Shown: positions 12,700 through 24,271 of the stretch, piece after piece
Numbering within the stretch: position 1 is the first letter of the stretch
How the letters are laid out: each line of letters opens with the position of its first letter
From: Gigaspora margarita
Taxonomy: Eukaryota > Glomeromycota > Glomeromycetes > Diversisporales > Gigasporaceae
Assembly: GCA_009809945.1 (NCBI GenBank)
Contig: WTPW01000859.1
Span: forward strand, 78,304-142,303
Reading direction: 5' to 3'
DNA: 64,000 bases
The notes under the pieces: model-generated
Told to the model about the DNA's origin: nothing
Seen by the model: only the letters and a program-made list of their open reading frames with translations
Database searches by the model: none
Translations under genes and position numbers: made by a program

Positions 12700-14860
12700 T
12701 TAGCTTATCCTTATCGATTGGAAAACAAACTATGCCATGGTCAGATTAAAAAAAAATTATATGAAGTCAAATTTTATAAAATTATACCAATAGACCTCAA
12801 AGCATATCCATTTGTAATTCTAATAAATAAAGTATTGCATTCACACCCGCTACTACCTCCTATGAGAACTCCTAATTATTTAAACAAAAGTTGCAAGTAC
12901 TTGTAAAAAGCTTATAAAGATTTACTAGATGCAACACCTACTCATATTGTAACAGGTAAAATTAAATATTAAATTTTTATAATATTGTTATTTAAGGCAA
13001 TTTAATTAAGGCTTATTTTGTTGTTGATAATTTATGTGAAGTTCACACATCACTTAATGATATAGATAAATTACAACAATGTGTAAATAAAATTCAAAAG
13101 GAAAAACATCATTTTGGTCAAGATTTATTAGAGTTTATATATATCTTTTCCCAAAATATTAATAACTTTCAGGACTAAGTTCAAAGATTAAGTATGTACT
13201 AAAATATTTTTTTAAAATTCAAATTTAACTGTCCAATTTATTTGCTTTAATGACAGACATACAATAATTATTTGTAATAATCAAGTCAAATACAAAAATG
13301 TATTAAATGCAATTACTTTGAAATTGATCTATCATTTAAAAGATTTACTGGTAAAATAAATAAATTCAAAATAAATTTTTATGATAAACAGTATAATATA
13401 AGTAAGTATTTTTTAATATATATAGTATAAATTATATTTTATAATATATTAATTAAATTATTTTATCTATTAGTTTTAATATTTGTCCATGTTTTTACAA
13501 ACCAAGCAACAATTATTGCATATCAATGTATATTTGAAGCATTTTTTGATCTTGTTAAACAATTTACTAGTGAAACACCAAAGTTTAATCACATTCATGA
13601 AAAAGAATATGATTGTATTATTGATAACCTTGATATGGCACAACTTACTGGATTGGGCGAAGCTTTAACCTTAATTACTAGTTCTTTTACATGGGAGGAC
13701 CATTTGGTTCATATTTTCAAACCTTGTCAAGTTTATTTAAACAATAAATTAATAATAATAGTAGTATATAGTATTTATTAAATATATATTAATAATCTAT
13801 ATTATACATGAGGATGAAATTATTTTAGGTTCTAAAACCTGAAATTAAAATTTGAAGACAAAATTCTTTGACCTATTTTACTTAAAAGATAAAATTATTT
13901 GATACTTTTTTTAAATAGATGAAATTATAAGGAACTTATCTATATAATTTATTTGCTCTTCCTTATAAAAATTTTTAATTTTCTCTAATGAAGATGAAAT
14001 AGGCCTTTTTCAAAAATCTATTTCAGTGGCATCACTAATCTATATTTATAGAAATTATATGAAAAAGAGTATTAATGCTTGATAAAGATATTATGTGTAA
14101 GTTTTTATAAATAATAATTAAATAATAATTAATACATTATTTTTTAAATAATTTAATTAACTTTATTATTAAAATAGATCGAGTTCAATATTATAAAAAA
14201 CATTATATTATTCTATCACTTAATCCAGATATCTCAAAGATTTTGCAGATTCATAGCATGCAGTCTCTAATAATATAAATTGTGCAGAAGCAGCACATGT
14301 TATGAGTAATCAAGAAAGCAAGCAACTTAAATTGATAACTGCAATATTAAGGTTTGCTTGTATCAATCTATTATAATATATGCATTTTTTATATATATAT
14401 TATTATTTATTTTTTATTTTTTTTATTTTAGAAGACAAAAATTGGACATGCGCAATTTAAAAAATAAATATAAGAGCCAATTACAATGTTAATTTGAATG
14501 GCCAAGATCAAAGTAGCAATGCAAGAAAAAATTGGCAATCAAGCAAAGCAGTTAGTTTTTGATTTAAAGCATTTATTTAAAGTAGTAATTTAAGTTTATT
14601 TATATTTATTAATTATATTTATTTTATATACTAATAGCTAAACAACAATCTAAAGCTACTTTTTCAACAAAAAGACAAAGTAAAAAATGCTAAATAACAC
14701 AAGCAATCAATTTAATGGCAAATACATCTCAAAATATCAAAAAATAAACTTAATTGGTAGATCATAGTTAAAGCAACCAAAAAATTATAAACCTTATAAT
14801 AAACAAAATCAGAAATTCATATGTTTTTTCTATAGTATAGGAATGGGGCTTGCTTACATA
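12700..14860 (+). pseudogene. MULE-like transposase relic, central and C-terminal part
   Basis: Successive broken exons on the plus strand: EVKFYKIIPIDLKAYPFVIL followed by HSHPLLPPMRTP (12750-12900); a VDNLCEVHTSLNDIDKLQQC-like stretch (13020-13190); FEIDLSFKRFTGKINKFKIN (13318-13400), whose Asp fits the first catalytic acid; VFTNQATIIAYQCIFEAFFD ... HIHEKEYDCIIDNLDMAQLT ... WEDHLVHIFKPCQVY (13480-13745), holding a second acid and a His/Cys pair; NCAEAAHVMSNQESKQLKLI (14280-14345); KLDMRNLKNKY (14440-14475). Introns are AT-rich with GTAAGT-like donors. A 235-bp hAT MITE lies between the last pieces. Stops and frame changes throughout show it is dead. This matches a large repetitive family in Rhizophagus usually labelled MULE transposase; that label is recalled, not searched. 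Confidence 0.8.
13803..14037 (+). mobile_element. hAT-type MITE, family 2, copy 1
   Basis: Element TATACATGAGGATGAAA ... GGCATCACTA flanked by a perfect 8-bp duplication ATCTATAT (13795-13802 and 14038-14045). It matches 57720-57958 in inverted orientation at about 85-90% by eye. Internally, GAYGAAATTNTTTGA-like words recur several times. It sits within the MULE-like relic. Confidence 0.85.
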
Positions 14861-15060
14861 TAAAAGTATTTTTTTATTAACTCTCTCTTGTTGCTTAATT
14901 GAAAGTTGTAGAGCTAATTCTTGTGATTCTAATCATAGTAAAATTATCAAAATTGGTTTGATAGATCATAAGATACAAGTATTTTTCAATTGGTTACTAT
15001 AGAGTTTTTTCTTATAAATTGAAGCACATGGCATTCCACTTACCATATAAAATAATAGTC
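14860..15060 (+). repeat. Fragment sharing a module with the TTAA elements
   Basis: Contains TTAATTGAAAGTTGTAGAGC followed by a TAATCATAGTAAAATTATC region and ATTTTTCAATTGG, parallel in order to one arm of the element at 52956-53500 and, more distantly, the element at 45448-45821. Boundaries are not resolved. Confidence 0.5.
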
Positions 15061-15114
15061 ACATGCCTGCTGATTTTTACTATGAAATTTGTTCCCTTTA
15101 ACTGCAGACTACTA

Positions 15115-15285
15115 ATTAAATAATAATGAATCTGAAGAATCTAACATGACTATGATAGAAAAATTAGAATATGAGGAGCACTTGTTGATGATTGCATAAT
15201 GCAAAGAAAAATTAAGGGAATTGCAAATTTCTAATGCTATAAAAGAGCATGAATAAGGTTTTAAAAATCCTGAAATATAATTATT
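15115..15285 (+). pseudogene. Coding-like fragment, probable C-terminal tail of the transposase relic
   Basis: One frame reads ESEESNMTMIEKLEYEEHLL ... CKEKLRELQISNAIKEHE with two stops at positions where Gln would fit. The charged, helical composition is unlike the surrounding AT-rich noise. It could be the C-terminal coiled coil of the MULE-like relic, but homology is not established. Confidence 0.4.
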
Positions 15286-15289
15286 CTTA

Positions 15290-16260
15290 TGCATAAGAAT
15301 AAATAATAAACCTTGATTCAATATTTTGATGTTATACATAAATATTTGGATGAAATTCTATTTAAAATTTGAATTATTAATCTTTTTTTTTTTTATATAA
15401 CAGTAATATACAGTACTTATTGATTTGAAAATAGTAATATTTTCAATTTTCAATCTACTCAATATAACAATTACTATCTTGTCATAAATATCAATTATTT
15501 TCTCTTTAATTTTATTATTACTACTATATCATAACCCATTATTAATTAATTACATCATTAAAATCAATCAAATTAAATTTTTTTGTTAATTATACAAATA
15601 TGATTTAATTAATTTACACTTCTGACCTGATTAAATTAATTATTGTATATCATATGGCCAAGCCACACTTATGACTGATAAAATTTTTAAAGTATATAAA
15701 ATAGTATACAAACTAGTATAATCAACTTAAATATATATATATATATATATTATACACTTTTCTTAGAAAAAAATTATTATACATATATGCATATTATACG
15801 CTTTTCTTAAAAAAAAAGTTTGTATACATGTATGTATACTATACACTTTTCTTTTTTTATTAGCCTATACAACATCTTTTGTGCTATTAACCTTATGATT
15901 ATAAACAACACCTGAATAAATATGTAATAAATATATATATCAATACTGTGTTTGATATTTGCTATTATGTTTTTAATAAATAAAAATTTATCATCATAAT
16001 ATGTTATATATAAAAATAAATATACAAAAATAAACATACAATAGTATTTACAATAACAAAATAAAAATTACAGCAAGTTACAGCAAGTTATAACATACAA
16101 AATTGAGTTACAGCACATATAAAAAGTTATAACTTGAATAATTTTATTGGCACATATAAAAGTTATAGCAAGCAATAATTTAAAGCAAAAAAAGTTATGA
16201 CTAGTTATAACTCAGTTATAGTATGGGCCATCCCAAATTCTCAAGTTCTGTTTGCACCTC
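15290..16260. other. No gene; AT-rich with (TA)n and a short tandem duplication
   Basis: A (TA)n run lies at about 15732-15752. A ~65-bp motif containing TATACACTTTTCTTAGAAAA is repeated two to three times at 15748-15855. Bases 16080-16220 repeat CAGCAAGTTATAAC-like words. Confidence 0.6.
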
Positions 16261-16269
16261 TAGTGGGAT

Positions 16270-18232
16270 GCATTGGAGTGCATTGAATCAAGTCAGTTTG
16301 ATTGGAATTGATTGATTTTGTTCCAAGGTCATAAAACATTTTACTAATAAATCATATCCATTTATTAAAAAAAAAGCCCAGCTGATAATTTTGATATAGA
16401 AGCTGCTAACAACTAGACTAATGCTGATCTAGATCCAATACATCCTACTCAGAAATTTGGAATAGTCCTGTAAAAATCAATGAGTACAAGGTTATGCTTC
16501 TGATAAGCACATATCAGATCAAATAACTACTATCAAAATAAAAATCTTAATAAATATTTCAATTACTNTACTTAATAAATTTATTAAAAGTTATATACTT
16601 AATGCTATGCAAAGTTTATTTTTCTTTTTACAAAACTTAGATCAGTCAGATTTTTTTAATTTGCTGTAAATTAATAGAATAATGTTCACATCTTAATGTT
16701 ATGCAAAATTAATTTTTTATATAACAAAGAATCAAAAAGATTGGGTTAGCAATCATCTTTTTCTGTCAGTTCTATCAGATAATTATAGCAAATTAAAATC
16801 TGTTTGGGTAACACCACATCACAAAGTTGTTTTTTTTATAAAATCTATATAGATCTACAACTTTACATAAATATTATATAGAATACTATATAAAAATTAT
16901 GTATATTAATTTTTATATATTATTTAATATAGAATTTATGTAAAATCTATTTAAACATAAATAAAAGTAATTTTATATAAAAAACTTATGGAAATGTTAC
17001 ATATTTATAAATTTTATGTATTATAATTAAGTAACTTTTATATGCTATAAATATCTAAATAAACTTTTTACATAAATTTTATATGTTAATAAATTTTATA
17101 TTTTATAATTATATAACTTTTATCTATTGTAAAATTTATATAAAAATTTTATATAGATGTTATATATTAATAAATTTTATATATAAAATTATATAACTTT
17201 TATATATCATAAAAGTTATATAAAAATTTTATATATATTATATATTAATAAATTATATATATATAATTATGTAACCTTTATATATTATAAAATTTTTATA
17301 TAAATTTTAAGGAAAGAAATAGTCAATATCTCAAAATTTTACTAAGGTAACCCCTGTTGTGCTTTTAATTAAAAATGTTCCTCTCGTTATTTTACCCTAA
17401 CCCCAACCCTAATTTTAACCCTCTAATTTTAATTATATTTTATATTTTCATTCTAATATTTTACTTATTTGACTACTTAACACATTTTTATATTTTAAAT
17501 TTTCATTACGTAACTGTTAAATAATTATTATTTCCAATTATATATATGTATAGATTATATCTATGTAAGGTTTATAGATCTATGTATAATTTTTAAATAT
17601 AATTTACATAAAATTTCTACATAACTTTATGTAAAAATAACTTTGTGATGCAGATGAGAATTGCAGTATTCCAGAAATATTGATCATTAGTGAATTTTGG
17701 AACCTGATTTGAAAATTTATTAAGCAGGAATAAAATCTGCATTTTATATTTTTTTATTATAATAAAAGCAGATTTCACCCTAGCACTGATCATAGCAGAT
17801 TTTACTATTTCACAACTTAGGTTTTACTCTGTCTTATTATAATTTTTGAAATTACAGTAAATTTTTGGTAATAAAAATGTAGTCTTGATAATATAATTTT
17901 TGGCTAGTGTATCACTTGAGTATAATCTTGTACAGGCAAAAATTTTATTTATCAAAAACTACATGTTTATTATCAAAAAGTAATTATTGTAAATTGCTGA
18001 TTATTATCACAAAATTCATCATGTGCTCTACTACTTTTCAACTCAACTATAAGTATCTGAATTTGATACAAAATTCCTACATAAAATACCCTCTACCTGA
18101 CAAAATACCACCGGGTACTAATTAACTTTTTGCCTCTATAAATGTAAGAGGTCCGGGTTACTATTGCCGCAAATTACAGTAGTTTTCCATTCCTGGTTTC
18201 GTGCGACAACGTCGCGCAGCTATCTAGTGAAT
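16270..18232. repeat. Dispersed repeat, copy 2 (first copy at 1600-2990)
   Basis: Colinear with 1600-2990. It includes AATTGATTGATTTTG, AAAATCAATGAGTACAAGG and the end block with TCGTGCGACAACGTCGCGC. It is interrupted at 16817-17650 by an AT-rich insertion absent from copy 1. A single N lies at 16568. Confidence 0.75.
16817..17650. mobile_element. AT-rich insertion with CATCACAAAGTT inverted ends and internal tandem repeats
   Basis: Perfect 12-bp inverted ends, CATCACAAAGTT and AACTTTGTGATG, bound DNA missing from the paralogous copy at 1600-2990. From about 16985 to 17310 the interior is a tandem repeat of roughly 80 bp (TAAATTTTATATATTATAAT / ATAACTTTTATATATTATAA) in about four diverged copies. 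Degenerate CCCTAACCCCAACCCTAA lies at 17394-17412. The class is unknown. Confidence 0.65.
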
Positions 18233-18234
18233 AA

Positions 18235-18855
18235 TTTTATAAAAACAACTTTTAATAATTAAATCTATTAATAAAAAAGTACGTAATTTCGCTTTATTAT
18301 TTTGATACTATTATATAGGTGATAATCACATACCAATTTTGGACATGATTTTCTCAAAATCATGTGATTGTCCCGAAGCATCCTTTTGCTGTGGGCTCCC
18401 CCATATATACTTATTTATTGTATAATAAATTCATTTCATCTTTCACATGATTGCTTATCTGTTAACCTATTTTGTCTATCCATCCATTTCATTCACTTTG
18501 ATAAATTATATTCATTAGCCCTCCCTATATATTCACTTACTTAAACTAAGTAAATTGAGTAATATGCATCAAAATAGCCAGAAGCTTATATTTACGAATG
18601 CTTTTCATAAGATCGATCAATGGGTTCATAACACTAGTGAAGGAAAATGAATTTTATTTTTTTATTAAAAATAATAAAAATTAATACAATTCATTTTGCT
18701 TTACCATTCTAACTTTTGCCAATTTTTTCTATTTTATTAATTTAATAAAAACGAATAAAAATTTTTCTTTAATAGATCCCGTTTTAAGCAAAGCAAGTCC
18801 AAAATTTAATTTTCTCATTGGCAATTTATTATTGACCTTGGTAATGATTTAGAGA
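18235..18855. other. No gene seen
   Basis: AT-rich sequence upstream of the V8-like protease relic. A frame near 18815-18850 might extend that relic (FIIDLGNDLEKYC) but is not secure. Confidence 0.4.
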
Positions 18856-18858
18856 AAT

Positions 18859-19407
18859 ACTGCCAGTGCAATTAATCTTGCTAATGGAAATATCGTTCTT
18901 CTTATTAAAGATAATAGGACAATGCTTGATCTGAATGATTTATCATTTTCTCCCGGGTATGACAATGAACAAGAGGGACTACTAAGACCTATTAATACTG
19001 TATAGAAGACCTTGTGCACCATATACCCTCCTGATGTTAATGTTTATGTAGGAGTAAAATTTGCGTTTACAGATCCAAATCAAGGAAATACAAGATTACA
19101 AGATTATACAGGAGCTCTCGGTTGAAGATTCGATATAAGAAATAATACCTAACAAATGTGTTTGGTTACCCAGCATCAGGCGATATGGTGAATTGTAATA
19201 AAGATGGTGATCATCTTTGTGATGGCAAGGCAATGTGCGAAAGGATAATAAAAATAATTTTATAGACTGTATTAATCTTAGAAAGGGTACAAGTGGAGCT
19301 CCCATGATGTTTCAATATAATAGAAGCGGCATTTAGGTTATGTTTATGCTGTCCATGCAAGTTATTTTCATTCGGCTACTGAATCTGTTGCATCTATTTT
19401 GGAATGA
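18859..19407 (+). pseudogene. V8/glutamyl-endopeptidase-like S1 protease relic
   Basis: Pieces in three frames: ASAINLANGNIVLLIKDNRT ... YPPDVNVYVGVKFAFTDPNQ (18859-19125, two internal stops), then VFGYPASGDMVNCNKDGDHL CDGKAMCE (19156-19240), then DCINLRKGTSGAPMMFQYNR SGI (19265-19335) and, after another shift, GYVYAVHASYFHSATE ending at TGA 19407. The GYPASG, paired Cys and GTSGAP motifs, with Ser as catalytic nucleophile, are those of extracellular V8-type S1 serine proteases. At least three frame changes and several stops show it is dead. An intact S1 homologue with a different, lost active site lies 3.5 kb downstream; they belong to different S1 branches. Confidence 0.75.
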
Positions 19408-19409
19408 AC

Positions 19410-21480
19410 AAAATTTTTTTTGATCATTATTAAGATTATCATTGCGTTTTCATGTTATCCATAAATTATATTCACATCACTCTGATTATACCGACATCTG
19501 GATATAGTAAATACTTTCTATCACTGTATCGCCATTTTAAATTCTTTTCGATATAACCAAAGTTGACGTGTATTTATATTCAGTATTATTTAGACTTCAT
19601 TTCGAAAACGTTATATAAGTTTGGCATTATTGTTTCGTTATACTAAAATGTTTTTTAATAAAATCAAAAAATAAAAATAAAAGAAATAAATAATAAAAAT
19701 GCAAAAAAGTAAATTGTTATTTTTACTCATGAGATTAGCCATTTAATCATACAAGTTCGCACATGATATTTGATAAAAATTCGTTATAAAATACCATATG
19801 TTCAAAAATTTAATTAAATTTTCTTAATTGTATAATTTATCTCGCACAAATCACAGGAGCGATAGTTCTGTAATCTTATGAGATATGTAATGTGCACTGT
19901 CACTAGTGATACGGGTCGACCCTGACCTATCGGCCAGGCGGCAGGCGAGTCGAGGGTCGGCCCATGTTTTTGTGGTCAACCCGATTAATCTTTTTAACAA
20001 ACTAAAAATTTGATATCTATTTTATAGAAAGGATAGTAAAATGTTGCTATAGATTATTTTTAATGTCTTAAATTCCTTAATTATTAGAAAGCGGGTCTAA
20101 TCCAATTACAGACAATTAATCAGAAACTTGATCAAATATGACACATGGATATAAATTTGTCTGGAACCTGTTAAAAAAAGATTAAAAATTGAACAAATCA
20201 CAGGACTCAAAATTTCCAACAAAGGTGGTTAATAGTAAAATAATCGCACGATGAATGTGAAAAGACCATCTAATAAAAGCACAAATTTGTTTAGAGCCAT
20301 TTTCATACATCATATAACTATGCTTGGCACTATAGTAATGTTGCGGTGAAAAATATTTTATGTTTAAATGAAACAGAAAATAATCATTGAAAGGCAAAAC
20401 TTAATGTAGTAGATAAAAGGAAATTGATATTAATTAAGGATCATGAGTGATGAGAGTTTAGACTGTATTTAGATATAGTTCCCCAGTAACTTTAAAGGAA
20501 ATCTATTAACTGTTAAATGCCTCTGCTAGTGATACGACGATGGAAAAATCATGAGCCGTGTCGATCTAAAAAAGCTCGGGCAGATCGACCGAGCTGACCT
20601 TTTTGCTAAAACAATTTTTCTGATAAGAATTAGTTTCCATACCTATGTCAAATATGTAAAAAAGCCATCAGGTCATTCCTTGCCAAAATTCTAGTGATAC
20701 TGAATTATTGTCTTCGAGAAATTATAGCACGTTAGTACTTTATGCTGATTAATAATTGTTTATGCAACCAAATATACCGTTCCTTACAATCATAGTTTGT
20801 CAATCTATCATCTATATTAGCCAATAATGAATATTTGGCGCCATTCAATAGAAAATGGGGAAATCTAAATTGCCAGGAACAATGGGATATATGGTTATAT
20901 TGCAAATTAAATGGCGTTCGTACACAAAATCTTGGATAAATGCATATGGCGAAGCAAAGGTATAGAAATTTCGCATGTTACGTCTTCACATCCGATGCAA
21001 CACTTGCTCCTGTATTTTATGTCGCATAAAATTTTTGTCTAACTTTCAAGTGCGATACCTGATTCTGTAATCTATTTTCTTATAGCAATAGTCGTCGCTC
21101 ATCTTGATTGCCGTTATACTATTCTATATATAGAATAAGATCCGATTCTGAAGATTCGATTTCTAGTTTATAATTTATTTAAATCGATGAATAAATTTTA
21201 AAATTAAATAACATGTATATAAAATTATAAGATGTATAATTTGTAAATTAATTTAAAATTCATATAGCTATATGTAACTAAGTTCGATTGATAATAATAT
21301 TGATAAGTTATCGTATAATGGGTAGTACGAGTATAGATTAATGTGCGAATCAAATATTTTTCGGATGTTTTTGGGCCGCGATAACGCCTTAAAAATTTTT
21401 GATTTATCCACTGATCTACTTCCATACTATCATGTCGATTTTTTTACTCTCATATGATATCGTTCGGCAGCTGTTATTAT
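19410..21480. other. No gene; scattered repeat ends
   Basis: Two GC-richer blocks begin CTAGTGATACG (about 19904 and 20526) and carry GGTCGACCCTGACC / CAGATCGACCGAGCTGACC. They are direct, not inverted, so a complete element cannot be drawn. Small ORFs here (20182-20397, 21225-21425, both minus) lack recognisable features. Confidence 0.5.
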
Positions 21481-21495
21481 CATATGTATTTAGAA

Positions 21496-22424
21496 TAGTG
21501 ATGGACCACGCGCGGGATCCGCGCTGATCCCGCGTGGGATCCCGCGCGGGATACGCGGGATTCAAAATCCCGCGTGCGGGATTTTTAATATAAGATTATT
21601 TGGCCTGCATTAGCATATCATCTGGCCCGCATTAACAAATTATCCGGCCAGCTTTAACATAAGTGGGCCAATGACTAATTAGTATTTGATGTACATAAAA
21701 ATATTATGCACGTGTTAACTTTTTATTTGTTTCTCGTTCGCATATATATACGTACGTACAGAGATAATGCGCAAACTGTACGTTGAAATAAATTTTTAAA
21801 TTGTCATTATTAATCAAATGGGAATCTAGACTTTTAATTTCTTGCATAAATAATACATCAAGAATATTGTGTACCATATGGGCAAAAATCTCCACTTTCA
21901 GTGATTATTTAATATGAGTGATAAGGTAAGCCCGATTATGAATTTCTTATGAGTCGTTTATGAATTTTTGTACGTATATAACCTGGTTACCTATAAATTT
22001 TTGTACGTATGTACCTGATCACTTATAAATTTTAGTACATTTATACCTGATTATGCGCCTGATTACTTATAAATTTTTATACGCTTATATGATTTGATCG
22101 CTGTGTTGCCATTATAATTTTGAATATATCTTTATATAATAATATTTAAAAACAAATTGAGAAAATTAAGGCAAATCTGAATTAATAAATTTAATAATTA
22201 TAAGATTTAGATGTTTTAAATGTATGCAAAATCTATATAAGCATTTTTATGCAGTAAGATTTATAAGAAATGATTGCTATTTTAATAAGAAATAACATTC
22301 CTAGCGGTGATTTATATATATATATTTATTTATCGTGAAAAAATCAGAAACTCTACTCGATCCCGCGAATCCCGCGCGGATCCCGCGCGGGATTTTTAAA
22401 AAAATCGGGATTTGCCCATCACTA
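21496..22424 (+). mobile_element. Non-autonomous hAT-type element, family 1, copy 2
   Basis: Ends TAGTGATGGACC ... TTTGCCCATCACTA with a perfect 8-bp duplication ATTTAGAA at 21488-21495 and 22425-22432. Subterminal palindromes of CCCGCGCGGGAT type are stronger than in copy 1 (7582-8536). The 929-bp body is colinear with copy 1 and has no transposase. The intact duplication suggests a younger insertion than copy 1. Confidence 0.93.
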
Positions 22425-22432
22425 ATTTAGAA

Positions 22433-22879
22433 TGATACTGTATAAAATCGATGTTTTGTTTGTTCATATATGATCAAAATTTGGTATGGTAATAATAAAA
22501 TGGCCGTATGATTAGCGATATAACATAAAATGAGCTGAAATAATTTTTTTTTTTAGTAGAATAGTTGACCAGATCTGATCAGCCGGACCCAACCATCTTG
22601 GTCCTCATAGTTTTGCATATCCACTGTATAATTATGATTTGCTAATTTTTTTACAGTTTCTCAGAATAAACTTAAAAGTAGTAACCTTATGACAGAAAAG
22701 CTTGTTTATACTTACAAATACGTATTTTCACTCTTGTAAAGAATCAATATTTAAATTAACATATCTTAACAATACAACTTTATCATTTACCTTAAAAATT
22801 TATATATACCTGCAAATACTATTTTTTAAGAACAAATATTTACATAACTATACGATTTTTATTTATTATTGTATTAATC
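22433..22879. promoter_or_regulatory. Upstream region of the pseudoprotease gene
   Basis: About 450 bp of AT-rich DNA between the hAT element and the start codon at 22880. AT content is too uniform for a TATA box to stand out. The 105-codon ORF at 22702-23019 overlaps the real gene in another frame and is a shadow. Confidence 0.35.
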
Positions 22880-24271
22880 ATGATAAATATTCAATATATA
22901 GTCAAATTATTATTATTTTTGCTTATTTTTATGTTGCAAAATTATTTAACAGTTCAGCAATCAAGAAGGATCTTATCACTAAAGCCTTTGGCAGAATATT
23001 GGAACGTATCATTAAATGATGCTCTAAAACTTTTAACTAATCAGAGGATCTTATCAAACACGACAAAAATATTAACTCCACTATTACATCAATATAATGA
23101 AAGTTTTGGTGGTTCTTATATAGACGTAAAAGCAAATTTAGTATTTATTAATACAATAGACTTTTCTAAAGAACCAATCATAAGATCATCACCTATATTA
23201 AAAGATTTTGAAAACTTGTTAAAATTTATACCTGCAAATTATTCTACAAACCAATTAGAATCTTCTTTTAATAACTTAAGTGAATTAATAGATAGAACTA
23301 ATCCAGGTGAAATTATTATGGGTATTAGTTCATTTTATAATCGTATAGTTATAGATTTAAATCATAGTGACGATAAAGAGAATGAAGCATTTTTAAATGC
23401 TACATTACCATTTGAACAATTTATCTTTATTAATTATCTATTTGACAATTATTCATTACCCTTGAGATCTACATCTGATTCACCTAGTTCAAGGCCTCAC
23501 AATAAAAGAATACTAGAACGCTTCGTTGTAGCTGGAGAGGGCCTGGCTACAAGCTACAATGGTCAATTGACATTAAGTTGTTCAGCAGGGTTTTCAGCAA
23601 TTGATAATGCTACTAATCAGTTATATCTTATAACTTCAGCCCGTTGTTTTCCTTATGGAGCTAATGTACCTATTTTCCATGCACCATGGGAACAGGAACA
23701 ATTATACCCACTAAATGAACTTGATTACTTTGGGAATGTAACACTTCTTCAGCAAACTAATGTCGATTTTGCTTTTATTTTAAAAGTTAATCCAAACTTT
23801 AAAATAACCCCTATGATGAGAACTTCAGTCGATGCCATTAAGCAATCATCAATTGATGTATTTAATACTGGTGAATTTCCAATTCCTGAAGAGCATCCCA
23901 TATGCGTATCTGGCTTTTTTTCACATGTTAAATGTGGATTAATATCTACTATAAATACACGTGTTGCTATTGAATCAGTAAGACAAGCTGTATTAAGAGA
24001 TAACTATTATGGGATGTTAAAAGCAAATATACGTCATGTTGGAAATGCAGAACTCGGAGCGACAGTATTTAGCATTGAATTTCCTGAAGATGGACCTTAT
24101 GAAGGAATGGTTATTTTAGTAATACATGGTATAGTTACTAGAGTACGTGGTCAAACAGTTGTAATACAACCACTTTCTGGTATGATCAATTTTGCACTAA
24201 CACGACATTTTTTTTCGCGTCTAAGATTTATAGATATGGAAACATTTAGAGAGCTGGATCCACAACAGTAA
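22880..24271 (+). CDS. Secreted S1-type serine protease homologue lacking catalytic His and Ser
   Basis: Intact single-exon ORF of 463 residues. Residues 1-27 form a hydrophobic signal peptide, so it is probably exported. Residues about 28-205 resemble a protease prodomain, with FGGSYID (76-82) and LVFINT (87-92) similar to the alpha-lytic/streptogrisin pro-region. The chymotrypsin-fold part starts near 215 (VVAGEGLATSYNGQLTLSCS). The His motif TAAHC is ITSARC: Arg255 replaces His. Asp296 in NVDFAFI is kept. ICVSGFFSHVKCG (341-353) matches the paired-Cys motif of streptogrisin-like enzymes. The GDSGG region is AELGA: Leu392 replaces Ser. Cys234-Cys256 and Cys342-Cys352 could form the usual disulphides. 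Several N-glycosylation sites lie in the pro-region. Loss of two triad residues without any stop argues for a pseudoenzyme. The first Met in frame with the signal peptide was taken as start. Confidence 0.92.
   Translation: MINIQYIVKLLLFLLIFMLQNYLTVQQSRRILSLKPLAEYWNVSLNDALKLLTNQRILSNTTKILTPLLHQYNESFGGSYIDVKANLVFINTIDFSKEPIIRSSPILKDFENLLKFIPANYSTNQLESSFNNLSELIDRTNPGEIIMGISSFYNRIVIDLNHSDDKENEAFLNATLPFEQFIFINYLFDNYSLPLRSTSDSPSSRPHNKRILERFVVAGEGLATSYNGQLTLSCSAGFSAIDNATNQLYLITSARCFPYGANVPIFHAPWEQEQLYPLNELDYFGNVTLLQQTNVDFAFILKVNPNFKITPMMRTSVDAIKQSSIDVFNTGEFPIPEEHPICVSGFFSHVKCGLISTINTRVAIESVRQAVLRDNYYGMLKANIRHVGNAELGATVFSIEFPEDGPYEGMVILVIHGIVTRVRGQTVVIQPLSGMINFALTRHFFSRLRFIDMETFRELDPQQ

Noticed and set aside
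19904..20600. A hAT element bounded by TAGTGATACG motifs
   Set aside because: Both motifs are in the same orientation and no 8-bp duplication was found.
22702..23019. 105-codon plus-strand ORF overlapping the protease start
   Set aside because: It overlaps the signal-peptide region in another frame and has no family features, whereas the 463-residue frame has clear domain motifs.
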